From Psychrobacillus sp. OK028 (GTDB taxonomy: Bacteria; Bacillota; Bacilli; Bacillales_A; Planococcaceae): 64,000 nt of DNA. The DNA lies in the NCBI RefSeq assembly GCF_900103605.1, contig NZ_FNHY01000001.1, forward strand, positions 654,541 to 718,540, written 5' to 3'. Positions 38,438 to 46,471 of the stretch are shown one piece after another (within the stretch, counting starts at the first letter, position 1; every line of letters starts with the position of its first letter). The notes under the pieces were generated by a model. It saw only the letters and a list, made by a program, of their open reading frames with translations. It had not been told where the DNA came from and did no database searches. A program made the translations under genes and the position numbers.

Positions 38438-39544
38438 ATGAAGAATGTACTTGGGGTTATTAATCTAGTAAATGAAAGACCTATATTAAAAGAATTAACT
38501 CATCATCGTTGCTTAGCATCTATCCCATTCGGCGGTCGCTATCGGATGATTGATTTCACCATGTCAAACTTTATGAACGTTTCAATAAGTAAAGTAGCTA
38601 TTTTCACAAAAGATAAATATCGTTCCTTAATGGATCATCTAGGATCTGGAAAGGAATGGGATTTGGATCATCGTTCTCAAGGTCTTTTCATACTTCCTTC
38701 GATTCATCCTGATGAAAAAATAAAAGGAGATTTACAACAGTTCTATGATCATTTAGAATTTTTTCAACGTGCAACTGCAGATACTGTAATTATTGCTCCA
38801 GGTCATCATATTTGTAAAATTGACTTTAACGATGTGATCAAAGAACACGAAAGTAGTGAAGCCGATATTACAGTTTTGTATAAGGATTATGATGGTGTAC
38901 AAGTGAAAAGACCAATTTATCATCAATGTTCACTTGATACAAACGGTGAAGTCCGTGATATAAACCTTTATATGTCACCTAAGATAGGTGACCATGTATG
39001 TTTGGAAACATATGTTATTAAAAAACAACTATTAATAGAATTAATTAAGAATTGTATAGAGTATGATGAATATGATTTTTTGAAAGATATTGTTAAAGCA
39101 AATTTGACAAATCTAAAAGTGCGAGGATATCAGTTCACAGGTTATATGCCATTTATTCATTCACTAGAAACATATCATGCTAGTAATATGGAATTTCTTA
39201 ACCCAGAAATTCTTCAAACCTTTTTTTATGATTCATGGGAAGTTTTCACAAAAATTAAACATGAAGCACCTGCCGAATTCACAAATTCTTCAAAGGTGTC
39301 TAATTCTTTAATTGCCAATGGATGTATTATTGAAGGAACCGTCGAAAATAGTATTATTTTCCGAGGAGTAAAAGTTAAAAAAGGTGCGGTAGTTAAAAAC
39401 AGTATCATTATGCAAAAGGGTGATATTGAAGAGGGAGCACATGTAGAAAATGTGATTACTGATAAACAAGTAATTATTACTAGGGATCAAATCATTACAG
39501 CGAGAAATAAGCCGATGGTAATCAGAAAAGAAGAAGTAGTTTAA
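38438..39544 (+). CDS. glgD: Glucose-1-phosphate adenylyltransferase, GlgD subunit
   Basis: A 368-residue paralogue of GlgC. It keeps the overall fold (SIPFGGRYRMIDFTMSNFMN; hexapeptide repeats in NSIIFRGVKVKKGAVVKN) but lacks the catalytic GGQGxRL loop: the N-terminus reads MKNVLGVINLVNERPILKEL. By family it is the non-catalytic partner that activates GlgC in a hetero-tetramer. AGGAGG lies directly upstream. Between glgC and glgA as in the B. subtilis glgBCDAP operon. Confidence 0.94.
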   Translation: MKNVLGVINLVNERPILKELTHHRCLASIPFGGRYRMIDFTMSNFMNVSISKVAIFTKDKYRSLMDHLGSGKEWDLDHRSQGLFILPSIHPDEKIKGDLQQFYDHLEFFQRATADTVIIAPGHHICKIDFNDVIKEHESSEADITVLYKDYDGVQVKRPIYHQCSLDTNGEVRDINLYMSPKIGDHVCLETYVIKKQLLIELIKNCIEYDEYDFLKDIVKANLTNLKVRGYQFTGYMPFIHSLETYHASNMEFLNPEILQTFFYDSWEVFTKIKHEAPAEFTNSSKVSNSLIANGCIIEGTVENSIIFRGVKVKKGAVVKNSIIMQKGDIEEGAHVENVITDKQVIITRDQIITARNKPMVIRKEEVV

Positions 39545-39561
39545 ACTGGAGGTACATCAGC

Positions 39562-40998
39562 ATGAATGTTTTATTTGCAGCCTCAGAGTGCGCCCCATTT
39601 ATAAAGACAGGGGGACTAGGTGATGTTATTGGTGCCTTGCCTCAAGCTTTACATAAAAAGGGAGCAAATGTCAGCGTAATATTACCCAATTATGGCGACC
39701 TTCCATTACATTTTAAAGAACAGATGCAATGGTTCAAAAGCATTGAAGTACCTGTAGGATGGAGACGTCAATTTTGCGGTATAGAAAAATTACAGTATCA
39801 GGGAATAACATTTTACTTTCTCGATAATGAGTATTATTTTAAAAGGCATGGCAGTTATGGCTTTGGAGATGATGGTGAACGTTTCGCTTTCTTTTCTCGA
39901 GCCGTTCTAGAGGCTTTACCATATTTAGAGGAACGGCCTGACATTATCCATTGTCATGATTGGCAAACAGGATTGATACCAGTTCATTTGAAGGCACATT
40001 ATGAAAATAATCCAAATTATCAGGGCATCAAAACTGTCTTTACCATTCATAATTTACGCTACCAAGGTGTTTATCCTAAAGCCGTGCTTTCTGATTTACT
40101 CGATTTAAGCGAGCTTTATTTTCACATGGATGCCTTAGAGTTTTATGGGGGTGTCAGCTACTTAAAAGGTGGACTGGCCTTTGCTGACTGCGTAACTACT
40201 GTAAGTTCAACCTATGCAGACGAAATACAGACTCCCTATTATGGAGAAAGGCTAGATGGATTTTTACGAAAAAGAGGTGCTGTTCTTCATGGAATCGTGA
40301 ATGGTATTGATAATGAATCCTATAATCCTAAAAGTGATGAAAATCTATTCCTACCATACGACGATTATAAGGGGAAGTCTTTCAATAAAAAGCATCTTCA
40401 AGAAACACTCGGGCTTCCTATTAATGCTGATATTCCTATTATTTCAATGGTTACAAGATTAGTTGACCAAAAGGGGATAGATTTAATTTTACATGTCTTT
40501 CATGAAATCATGGGTTTGGATGTCCAATTTGTTTTACTTGGTACAGGCGATCAGCAGTATGAAGAGTCTTTCAGACATTTTGAAGAAACTTATCCCGGTG
40601 AAGTGTCAGCTAACCTTTATTTTGACGAAGCTTTGGCGCGACAAATTTATGCCGGTTCTGATCTCTTTCTTATGCCATCCCAATTTGAGCCTTGTGGCAT
40701 TGGACAATTGCTAGCACTTCGCTACGGAACTTTACCGCTTGTCCGTGAAACAGGAGGGCTGAAGGATACGGTTAACCCTTACAACGAAATAACCGAAGAA
40801 GGTAATGGATTCAGTTTTGCTAATTATAATGCCCATGAATTGCTTAACACGATTGAACGAGCAGTTGCACTATATCGCTTCCAACCTAGTAAATGGAACA
40901 ACTTGGTTAATCGTGCAATGAATCTGGATTATAGCTGGTCATCATCTTCGCAAAAATATCTCAAATTGTACCAGGATCTCTTGAAATCTGATAAATAA
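39562..40998 (+). CDS. glgA: Glycogen synthase (ADP-glucose)
   Basis: A 478-residue GT5 glycosyltransferase extending alpha-1,4-glucan from ADP-glucose. KTGGLGDVIGALP near residues 16-28 is the ADP-glucose site; the C-terminal half has MVTRLVDQKGIDL, MPSQFEPCGIGQL and RETGGLKDTV. Start ATG 39562 behind CTGGAGG, 18 bases after glgD. It is the last glg gene: glycogen phosphorylase glgP, which follows in B. subtilis, is missing, and a terminator comes next. Confidence 0.96.
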   Translation: MNVLFAASECAPFIKTGGLGDVIGALPQALHKKGANVSVILPNYGDLPLHFKEQMQWFKSIEVPVGWRRQFCGIEKLQYQGITFYFLDNEYYFKRHGSYGFGDDGERFAFFSRAVLEALPYLEERPDIIHCHDWQTGLIPVHLKAHYENNPNYQGIKTVFTIHNLRYQGVYPKAVLSDLLDLSELYFHMDALEFYGGVSYLKGGLAFADCVTTVSSTYADEIQTPYYGERLDGFLRKRGAVLHGIVNGIDNESYNPKSDENLFLPYDDYKGKSFNKKHLQETLGLPINADIPIISMVTRLVDQKGIDLILHVFHEIMGLDVQFVLLGTGDQQYEESFRHFEETYPGEVSANLYFDEALARQIYAGSDLFLMPSQFEPCGIGQLLALRYGTLPLVRETGGLKDTVNPYNEITEEGNGFSFANYNAHELLNTIERAVALYRFQPSKWNNLVNRAMNLDYSWSSSSQKYLKLYQDLLKSDK

Positions 40999-41056
40999 GA
41001 AAAATGTTTTTCATAGGTAATTTCTTTATGCTCCTATCATAATTAAGGTTTATATA

Positions 41057-41091
41057 AAGACGCATTCCATTAAGGGATGCGTCTTATTTTT
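41057..41091 (+). terminator. Rho-independent terminator of glg operon
   Basis: aagacgcattccat-taa-gggatgcgtctt stem followed by ATTTTT; it also lies downstream of the small minus-strand gene at 41129 and could serve both. Confidence 0.85.
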
Positions 41092-41128
41092 AAGACGTGC
41101 TATATTTTCAATTTTGTTAATTACCTTT

Positions 41129-41269
41129 TTATCGATTCTTTCGATTATTTTGTTTTTCGGTTTTACTTTTAGTCTGATTTGAATCTATTTCTTCTGCAAA
41201 TTCTTCGCGATTGTCGTTTCTTGAATTTGGTTCTTTCTTCTTAAAGTTTGGTTTACTTTTATTTGACAT
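41129..41269 (-). CDS. Very small hydrophilic protein (46 aa), spore-type-like
   Basis: Encodes 46 residues, MSNKSKPNFKKKEPNSRNDN at the start, then EEFAEEIDSN and a Lys/Asn/Arg-rich tail. Almost no hydrophobic residues, so probably unstructured; composition recalls small spore or cytosolic peptides of Bacillales, but I do not recognise a family. The ribosome site AGGAGGTGA sits 6 bases before the ATG, one of the best in the window, which is the main reason for believing it. The strand is opposite to its neighbours and the glg terminator closes it. Confidence 0.6.
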   Translation of the reverse strand: MSNKSKPNFKKKEPNSRNDNREEFAEEIDSNQTKSKTEKQNNRKNR

Positions 41270-41598
41270 GTATAGTCACCTCCTAGAGTTTAATGTGCTC
41301 AGTATAGATGGAGTTATTCAAAATGATTTGTTAATTACCATACTTGAATAAGAGGATTTTGTGTTTGGATTTGTTACATAGGAAAATGAAACTTTATCTT
41401 TCATCATTCAATTATTCAGATTGGAGGAGACGCTCTAGTTGTGGTGAATGGCTTTGGCTTAATTAGCTAGCTACTTTTTAAAATATAGCGAAAGAGAACT
41501 AAGCAAAATAGGATTGTTTCTTCGGTTCCAGAAAGCATAGATGTGCAGAACGATCTTCATCTATCTGGCACGATTCTTAAATAAGCGTCGATGTTCTA
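41270..41598. other. Gene-free stretch at the start of the accessory region
   Basis: About 330 AT-rich bases with no supported gene; presumably holds the promoter of the small minus-strand gene. Followed by the first palindromic repeat element. Confidence 0.45.
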
Positions 41599-41664
41599 AT
41601 TCAACTAATGCTTTAGCAGAACAGCTGGCAGTAGAAAGCTTTTAACGGTGCAGTATAGTTGAAC
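41599..41664 (+). repeat. Palindromic intergenic repeat, element a (double)
   Basis: Starts ATTCAAC (41599) and ends GTTGAAC (41664), the two ends being inverted. Inside are two degenerate units of the family consensus caactaacgg-gc-ttagttgaa: ttcaactaatgctttagcagaac and taacggtgcagtatagttgaac. Directly upstream of the gene at 41705. Confidence 0.6.
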
Positions 41665-41704
41665 AAGGTTTGGAAAGAATACCCCTAAAAAGAGGGCTAA
41701 GAAA

Positions 41705-42325
41705 ATGAAAAAAATTGTTTTTGTTATCTTATTATTGATAATAAAAATTGCGGCTGTTGAGAAAGTATCTGTTGGTTTAATAGAATCAGCTGAAGCTACA
41801 TATAATGTCGGTGAACAACAAGAATTATCAATAAAACAAGCGATTAAATTAGCATATCCTGCTGCTTTGGAATGGGATAAAAATGCACAATTACTAGATG
41901 CGGTAAATATAGATTTAGAGGATAAGGCTGAGAAGTCAATTGGAAGCAATGGGAAAAGAAAATATTGGAATATTATGTTTGGAGTACCAGATACTCATAA
42001 GAATTTTTTGGTAATCATTTATAAAGGGGAAATCGAACGGAAAATAGATTTAACAGTAGATGGTACCTCTCCTTATCCTAAAAAGGATTTTATTGCCTTA
42101 GAAGATATTAAATATGATTCACCAGAGTTACTTAAAAAAGCACTGAAAATGGGTAATGTTTACCCTGATAAAGACTGGGCTAAAGGTTATAATTTTATGC
42201 TTATAAAAAATCCAGAGACCAACATTACCATGATGTTAGTGGTAGGTTGGAATAGTGATGGGACAGAAATGCAAGCAACTGGCTTTAATGCTTCAACAGG
42301 AGAAGTCATTAAACCTGATTTTTAA
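41705..42325 (+). CDS. Secreted protein of unknown function
   Basis: A 206-residue product with an N-terminal signal sequence (KKIVFVILLLIIKIAAV) and no lipobox cysteine. The mature part begins about residue 28 with ELSIKQAIKLAYPAALEWD, a segment like PepSY-type or similar exported alpha/beta domains, and has many Trp/Tyr. I do not recognise the family. No promoter or operon partner is evident; repeat elements flank it on both sides (41599 and 42338). Confidence 0.7.
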   Translation: MKKIVFVILLLIIKIAAVEKVSVGLIESAEATYNVGEQQELSIKQAIKLAYPAALEWDKNAQLLDAVNIDLEDKAEKSIGSNGKRKYWNIMFGVPDTHKNFLVIIYKGEIERKIDLTVDGTSPYPKKDFIALEDIKYDSPELLKKALKMGNVYPDKDWAKGYNFMLIKNPETNITMMLVVGWNSDGTEMQATGFNASTGEVIKPDF

Positions 42326-42337
42326 GTAAGTGTTCAT

Positions 42338-42417
42338 TATTCAACTAACAGATGCTTTACTTCAAGAAGGAGTAAGGCTTTTTTTATTGAACTGATAAAG
42401 CAGTTTAGTTCAAGAGG
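42338..42417 (+). repeat. Palindromic intergenic repeat, element b (double, with terminator)
   Basis: First unit attcaactaacagatgctttac runs into a terminator-like hairpin gctttact-tcaagaagg-agtaaggc plus TTTTTTT; second unit ttgaactgataaagcagtttagttcaa is a palindrome. It ends the preceding gene and precedes the GNAT gene. Confidence 0.65.
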
Positions 42418-42487
42418 AATAAGGAGGAATAGACAGCCTCTTTATAGAAGTAGTATTTCTTAGGCAGTAATTAGTGGAGGTGATTAA

Positions 42488-43057
42488 ATGAAGGTTGAGA
42501 AAATATATGGTGATTTACCTACCTTAGAAACAGAACGTCTTATTTTTAGAAAAGTCACTATAGAAGATATTGAAGATATGCATCTATATGGTTCAGATGA
42601 AGAAGTATCTAAGTATGTAACTTGGGATACCCATGAAACAATGTCTGATACAAAAGATTATGTTGAATCTGTAATGAATAAATATGAAAACAAGCAGGTT
42701 TCTCCATGGGGAATTGAATACAAGGAAAATGGAAAATTTATAGGGACTATCGATTTTGTTTGGTGGCAACCAAATCAAAAAATTGCTGAAATCGGATATG
42801 TTATTTCTAAAGACTATTGGGGAAAAGGTTTAACTACTGAAATAGCAAAGGAAATAATAAAATTCGGTTTTGAAGAAATGGATTTAGTTCGTATTCAAGC
42901 AAGATGTGATGTAGAAAATATCAGTTCAGCACGAGTAATGGAAAAAGCAGGAATGTATTTTGAAGGGATCATTAGAAAAGGTATATTTGTTAAAGGGAAA
43001 CATCGCGATTTAAAAATGTACTCTATCTTAAAGGAAGAATTTTATTTAACTCAATGA
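42488..43057 (+). CDS. GNAT family N-acetyltransferase (RimJ/RimL-like)
   Basis: A 189-residue acetyltransferase. N-terminal PTLETERLIFRKVTIEDIEDM is the usual RimJ-type opening; acetyl-CoA loop region GYVISKDYWGKGLTTEIAKE and the later RIQARCDVENISSARVMEKAGM are intact. It could acetylate a protein N-terminus, small amine or antibiotic; the acceptor is unknown. Good site TGGAGGTG upstream of ATG 42488. Lies between palindromic repeat elements b and c. Confidence 0.88.
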   Translation: MKVEKIYGDLPTLETERLIFRKVTIEDIEDMHLYGSDEEVSKYVTWDTHETMSDTKDYVESVMNKYENKQVSPWGIEYKENGKFIGTIDFVWWQPNQKIAEIGYVISKDYWGKGLTTEIAKEIIKFGFEEMDLVRIQARCDVENISSARVMEKAGMYFEGIIRKGIFVKGKHRDLKMYSILKEEFYLTQ

Positions 43058-43084
43058 ATTCGAACTTGAAGATAATATTTCTTT

Positions 43085-43114
43085 TTCAACTAACGGTTGT
43101 TTTAGCAAAATAGG
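43085..43114 (+). repeat. Palindromic intergenic repeat, element c (degenerate)
   Basis: ttcaactaacggttgttttagcaaaataggg: left arm as in the family, right arm decayed. Confidence 0.45.
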
Positions 43115-43188
43115 GCTGTAAGTAGACTAAAGGGGCAGGATTGTTTAAATAATAATTATTTAATGTTAGGTATGTTAGGAGAGAAATT

Positions 43189-43944
43189 ATGAGATTAGAG
43201 GGGTCTATAGCAATAGTTACTGGGGTAAGCCATGATCATGGAATTGGAACCGCCATATGCCGTAAGTTAGCAAGCCAAGGGGCTGATATCTTCTTTACCC
43301 ATTGGGAATCAAAGAATAATTGGGCAGTAAATTTCCAAGATGAAATAATAAAAGAATACCGTGTTAGATGTGGTAACACTGAAATTGACTTGTCTCAACC
43401 AATCGCTCCATTTAAAATTCTTGATATGGTTACTCACCAAATGGGCATTCCGACGATATTAGTTAATAATGCAGCACATTCGACTAGCGATGGATATATG
43501 AAATTAGATGCTAAAACACTTGATGATCATTACGCAGTAAACATGAGAGCAACTTTTCTTCTAAGTGTTGAATTTGCTCGTCGTTTTAAGCAACAAAAAA
43601 AATTGGGAGGCAGAATTATCAATTTGACATCTGGACAAGCACTTGGACCGATGACTAATGAGTTAGCCTATGTTGCAACTAAGGGTGCTATATCAGCTTT
43701 CACACTTTCTTTGTCGGCTGAATTAGCGCCATTAGGTATTACAGTAAATGCAATAAACCCAGGCCCTACGGATACAGGCTGGATGACAGCTGAAATAAAA
43801 AAACATTTAACGCCTAAGTTTCTATCAGGGCGAATTGGATTGCCTGAAGATGCAGCTCGATTAGTATCGTTCCTTGCGAGTGAAGAAGCTCAATGGATTA
43901 CTGGACAAATAATTAACTCAGAAGGCGGTTTTTTAAGAGCTTAG
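43189..43944 (+). CDS. SDR family oxidoreductase (FabG-like)
   Basis: A 251-residue short-chain dehydrogenase. The catalytic YVATK and NNAA motifs are present and the C-terminus WITGQIINSEGGF is canonical. The cofactor loop is unusual, GVSHDHGIG, longer than the normal TGxxxGIG, a variant seen in a Bacillales group of FabG-like proteins. Substrate unknown. ATG 43189 behind TAGGAGAG. It stands alone between repeat elements c and d. Confidence 0.85.
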   Translation: MRLEGSIAIVTGVSHDHGIGTAICRKLASQGADIFFTHWESKNNWAVNFQDEIIKEYRVRCGNTEIDLSQPIAPFKILDMVTHQMGIPTILVNNAAHSTSDGYMKLDAKTLDDHYAVNMRATFLLSVEFARRFKQQKKLGGRIINLTSGQALGPMTNELAYVATKGAISAFTLSLSAELAPLGITVNAINPGPTDTGWMTAEIKKHLTPKFLSGRIGLPEDAARLVSFLASEEAQWITGQIINSEGGFLRA

Positions 43945-43983
43945 TTTTTAACTACAACATGTGCTAGCAAGGGGAAAACTTTT

Positions 43984-44073
43984 ATTAAAAAACAATTTAT
44001 TATCTGTTTGCTTGCCTTATGTATTCAATCAGCTTGTGAAAACACAAATTTCCTTTTTCCCCATGTCTGTTAA
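43984..44073 (+). pseudogene. Orphan lipoprotein signal-peptide remnant (uncertain)
   Basis: After AAGGGGAAA there is a frame beginning with ATT (no ATG) that reads IKKQFIICLLALCIQSACEN and stops after 29 codons. The hydrophobic core and the lipobox-like QSAC look like the start of a lipoprotein whose body has been lost. Could be chance; weak evidence. Confidence 0.25.
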
Positions 44074-44129
44074 ACTATTAAAAGCGATAGTTTGTAGATT
44101 TCCAGATATTTGTAAAGTCGACTCATTGA

Positions 44130-44160
44130 TTAACTAAAGCCGCAGTTTAGTTTAAGCAGG
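44130..44160 (+). repeat. Palindromic intergenic repeat, element d
   Basis: ttaactaaagccgcagtttagtttaa: palindrome aactaaa/tttagtt around gc-rich centre, same family as a-c, directly before the nucleotidyltransferase gene. Confidence 0.6.
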
Positions 44161-44231
44161 ATTTTTTAATCATTTTATAGAATACTTTAATTGGTAAGTT
44201 TTATAAAAAGATAAGGAGCTGATTATTATGT

Positions 44232-45071
44232 GTGGGATTTGTAAGTAGACATTTAGCAAGAGATTTATCATTGCCTAAACATCGTGACAATCTCTTGGAA
44301 AATGCGTTAAAAGATTTTACATCAGATTCTAATGTTTTGGCTATTTATCTAGCGGGTTCTTTGGCTAGAGGGAACTTTGACAATTATTCAGATATTGATT
44401 TACATATTATTGTTACACCTGAAAAGAAAGCAGATTATATTAAAAACAAACGTAATAGAGCAAGAAGATGGGGAGAAGTATTGTTTTACGAAGATTTTAA
44501 TCCTTCTTCACCCGTTGTAGTTACCCATTATGATTCCTTTATAAAAATTGATAGCTGGTATCATTCGCCTGAAGAAGTTGTAACTTCTATTTGGTTAAAA
44601 GGATATAAAGTTCTTTACGACCCAAAAAACATTATTAGCAAGGTCATAAATGAATCATTATACGAAGTTTATAAACCTTCATCGGAAGAAGTAATATTTT
44701 GGAGAGGAAAACTCATTGCTTTTATACACGAGACATACCGAGCAGTTATGAGAGAAGAAATATACTATGCTATATCAAATTTAGATAGAGTCCGATGGTT
44801 AGTTGTTTCTGGTTGGTATATGGAGATGGAACAACATCTAGATAGCCCATATGGTGTTTGGTCAAAAATTGAAGGAAAAAGAAGTAAATTAAATCCTTGG
44901 CAGTTATCTCTTTTGAAAAAATGGGATTGTGGTCGAGATACTAATCAAATTATGAAAAAGTTGGTAGATATGGTTCCAGAAATTCTTAGACTGAACAAAT
45001 ACCTGAGTAAGGAAGTTAATATCGAAGAAAATGAAGAACACATCAGAAAAATCATAGAATTAGCATATTAA
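44232..45071 (+). CDS. Nucleotidyltransferase domain protein
   Basis: A 279-residue protein with a polymerase-beta-type nucleotidyltransferase site: G42-S43 in LAGSLARGNFDNYSDIDLHI with acidic pair D54/D56. The remaining C-terminal two-thirds is helical (WHSPEEVVTSIWLKG ... LVDMVPEI). It resembles small-molecule (aminoglycoside-like) adenylyltransferases and stand-alone antitoxin-type NTases; target unknown. The start is a GTG at 44232 behind AAGGAG; an ATG at 44228 is out of frame and stops after six codons, so a recent shift in the start region is possible. Confidence 0.75.
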   Translation: MGFVSRHLARDLSLPKHRDNLLENALKDFTSDSNVLAIYLAGSLARGNFDNYSDIDLHIIVTPEKKADYIKNKRNRARRWGEVLFYEDFNPSSPVVVTHYDSFIKIDSWYHSPEEVVTSIWLKGYKVLYDPKNIISKVINESLYEVYKPSSEEVIFWRGKLIAFIHETYRAVMREEIYYAISNLDRVRWLVVSGWYMEMEQHLDSPYGVWSKIEGKRSKLNPWQLSLLKKWDCGRDTNQIMKKLVDMVPEILRLNKYLSKEVNIEENEEHIRKIIELAY

Positions 45072-45146
45072 TATAAAAAGGTAGCCGTACTACAATGTGG
45101 TAATTGTATAACGAACTTGCGCTTAGTTAAAAGAGTATACAACGAC

Positions 45147-45173
45147 AATCGTCTTTTAAAGGCGATTTTTTAT
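45147..45173 (+). terminator. Terminator-like hairpin after nucleotidyltransferase gene
   Basis: aatcgtc-ttttaaa-ggcgatt with TTTTT. Confidence 0.7.
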
Positions 45174-45313
45174 TTGTCAAAATAGATAGAGTGAACTAAG
45201 ATTATACGTTTTTTAACACGAAGAATGTAGAAATGGGTGTTCATTAACTCTAAGGTATTATTGGAGAAATGTACAAATCTCTTTTGTCTTAAAAGGGTTA
45301 AGGGGGGAGAAAC

Positions 45314-45421
45314 ATGCAGATACCCATAGCACCTTCAACTCATATACCTGAAGTTATGTCGTTTTTAGTGTTTCTAGACTTTAATACCCTCGAGCGAATT
45401 CGAACTGTAAGATATTATTGA
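45314..45421 (+). CDS. Candidate 35-residue peptide gene
   Basis: ATG 45314 follows AAGGGGGGAGAAAC, a strong ribosome site, and opens a 35-codon frame (MQIPIAPSTHIPEVMSFLVF then LDFNTLERIRTVRYY) that ends just nine bases before a good terminator hairpin. The peptide has a hydrophobic middle and a basic end. No family recognised. The combination of site, frame and terminator is better than chance, but length alone makes it uncertain; it might also be the shortened front of a larger lost gene. Confidence 0.35.
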   Translation: MQIPIAPSTHIPEVMSFLVFLDFNTLERIRTVRYY

Positions 45422-45429
45422 TTATTACA

Positions 45430-45465
45430 AGAGCGTTGATTTGACTAGAATCAATGCTCTTTTTG
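45430..45465 (+). terminator. Rho-independent terminator after candidate small peptide gene
   Basis: agagcgttgat-ttgactaga-atcaatgctct with TTTTTG; 11-bp stem with one wobble. Confidence 0.82.
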
Positions 45466-45732
45466 TTGGTGAAAATTTATTTGTACGGAATAATTGTTGT
45501 GTTAATTCTGCATAAAAAGTAAGAAGTCTACCTCTTATATAATGCATAAAAGTTTTTTTTCAATATGATGGGGAATAATAAATTTAAAGACAAGTTACAG
45601 AGTGTGAAATTTTTAGGGCACTTCAATATTCTGTAACTGGTCTACATAATTCATATTTTCTCTGTAAGATTATTTAAAAGCAACGAGGTGTATATCTGTT
45701 GTGAATTCAGAAGAAGATTGAGGAGGATAACA

Positions 45733-46317
45733 ATGAGAAAAAAATTAATGATGGGTCTTGGTTCGATGGCTATTGCAATTTCTATGTCTGCTTGTGCGGG
45801 TGATGAAAAGGAATCGAACACTACCACACAAGAGAACATGGATATGAATACGGAAGAAAGTAATAGTATGGACCACTCTAATATGGACATGTCTGGATCG
45901 GGTGAAGTTCCTGAAGGCTTAAAAGTAGCGGAAAACCCAACTTTTAAAGTAGGAAGTCATGCTATTATTGAAGCAGATCACATGGAAGGTATGAAAGGTG
46001 CTGAAGCCAAGATTGTCGGTGCCTATGATACAACTGTTTATACCGTTTCATATACTCCTACAACTGGTGGAAAACGAGTAGAAAATCATAAATGGGTCAT
46101 TCATGAAGAATTAGGAGAACCACAATCTGCACCATTAGAACCTGGTACAGAAGTAATCCTTACAGCTGAACATATGAAGGGAATGGAAGGAGCAACAGCT
46201 GAAATTGATTCGGCTGAAGGAACAACTGTGTATATGGTAGATTTTACTTCTACTACCGGAGAAAAAGTGACTAATCACAAATGGGTAACGGAAAGTGAAT
46301 TGGCACCAACAAAATAA
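45733..46317 (+). CDS. ydhK: YdhK-type lipoprotein with two DUF1541 domains
   Basis: A 194-residue lipoprotein. Signal peptide with lipobox SAC (Cys21), a Met/Asn/Asp/Ser-rich linker (MDMNTEESNSMDHSNMDMSG), which may bind copper, then two tandem DUF1541 repeats: SHAIIEADHMEGMKGAEAKI ... NHKWV and EVILTAEHMKGMEGATAEID ... NHKWV. YdhK homologues sit near copper or heavy-metal genes in other Bacillales; function unproven. ATG 45733 behind GAGGAGG. A decayed extra repeat lies just downstream at 46472. Confidence 0.88.
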   Translation: MRKKLMMGLGSMAIAISMSACAGDEKESNTTTQENMDMNTEESNSMDHSNMDMSGSGEVPEGLKVAENPTFKVGSHAIIEADHMEGMKGAEAKIVGAYDTTVYTVSYTPTTGGKRVENHKWVIHEELGEPQSAPLEPGTEVILTAEHMKGMEGATAEIDSAEGTTVYMVDFTSTTGEKVTNHKWVTESELAPTK

Positions 46318-46369
46318 ATGGTTGTTTTTTTAGATTCATCCAAAAATTCTATCCTTTTTGTGGATAGGT

Positions 46370-46421
46370 GAGACTGTAGTCAAACTAGAAAAAACGAGTT
46401 TGCATACAGTCTTTTTTTTTA
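46370..46421 (+). terminator. Rho-independent terminator after ydhK
   Basis: gactgtagtcaaact ... agtttgcatacagtc stem with internal bulge and a nine-base T-run. Confidence 0.85.
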
Positions 46422-46471
46422 TAAATTTGAGGTGATAATCATTCTACACAGGAGTGTTAGGCTAAACTACA

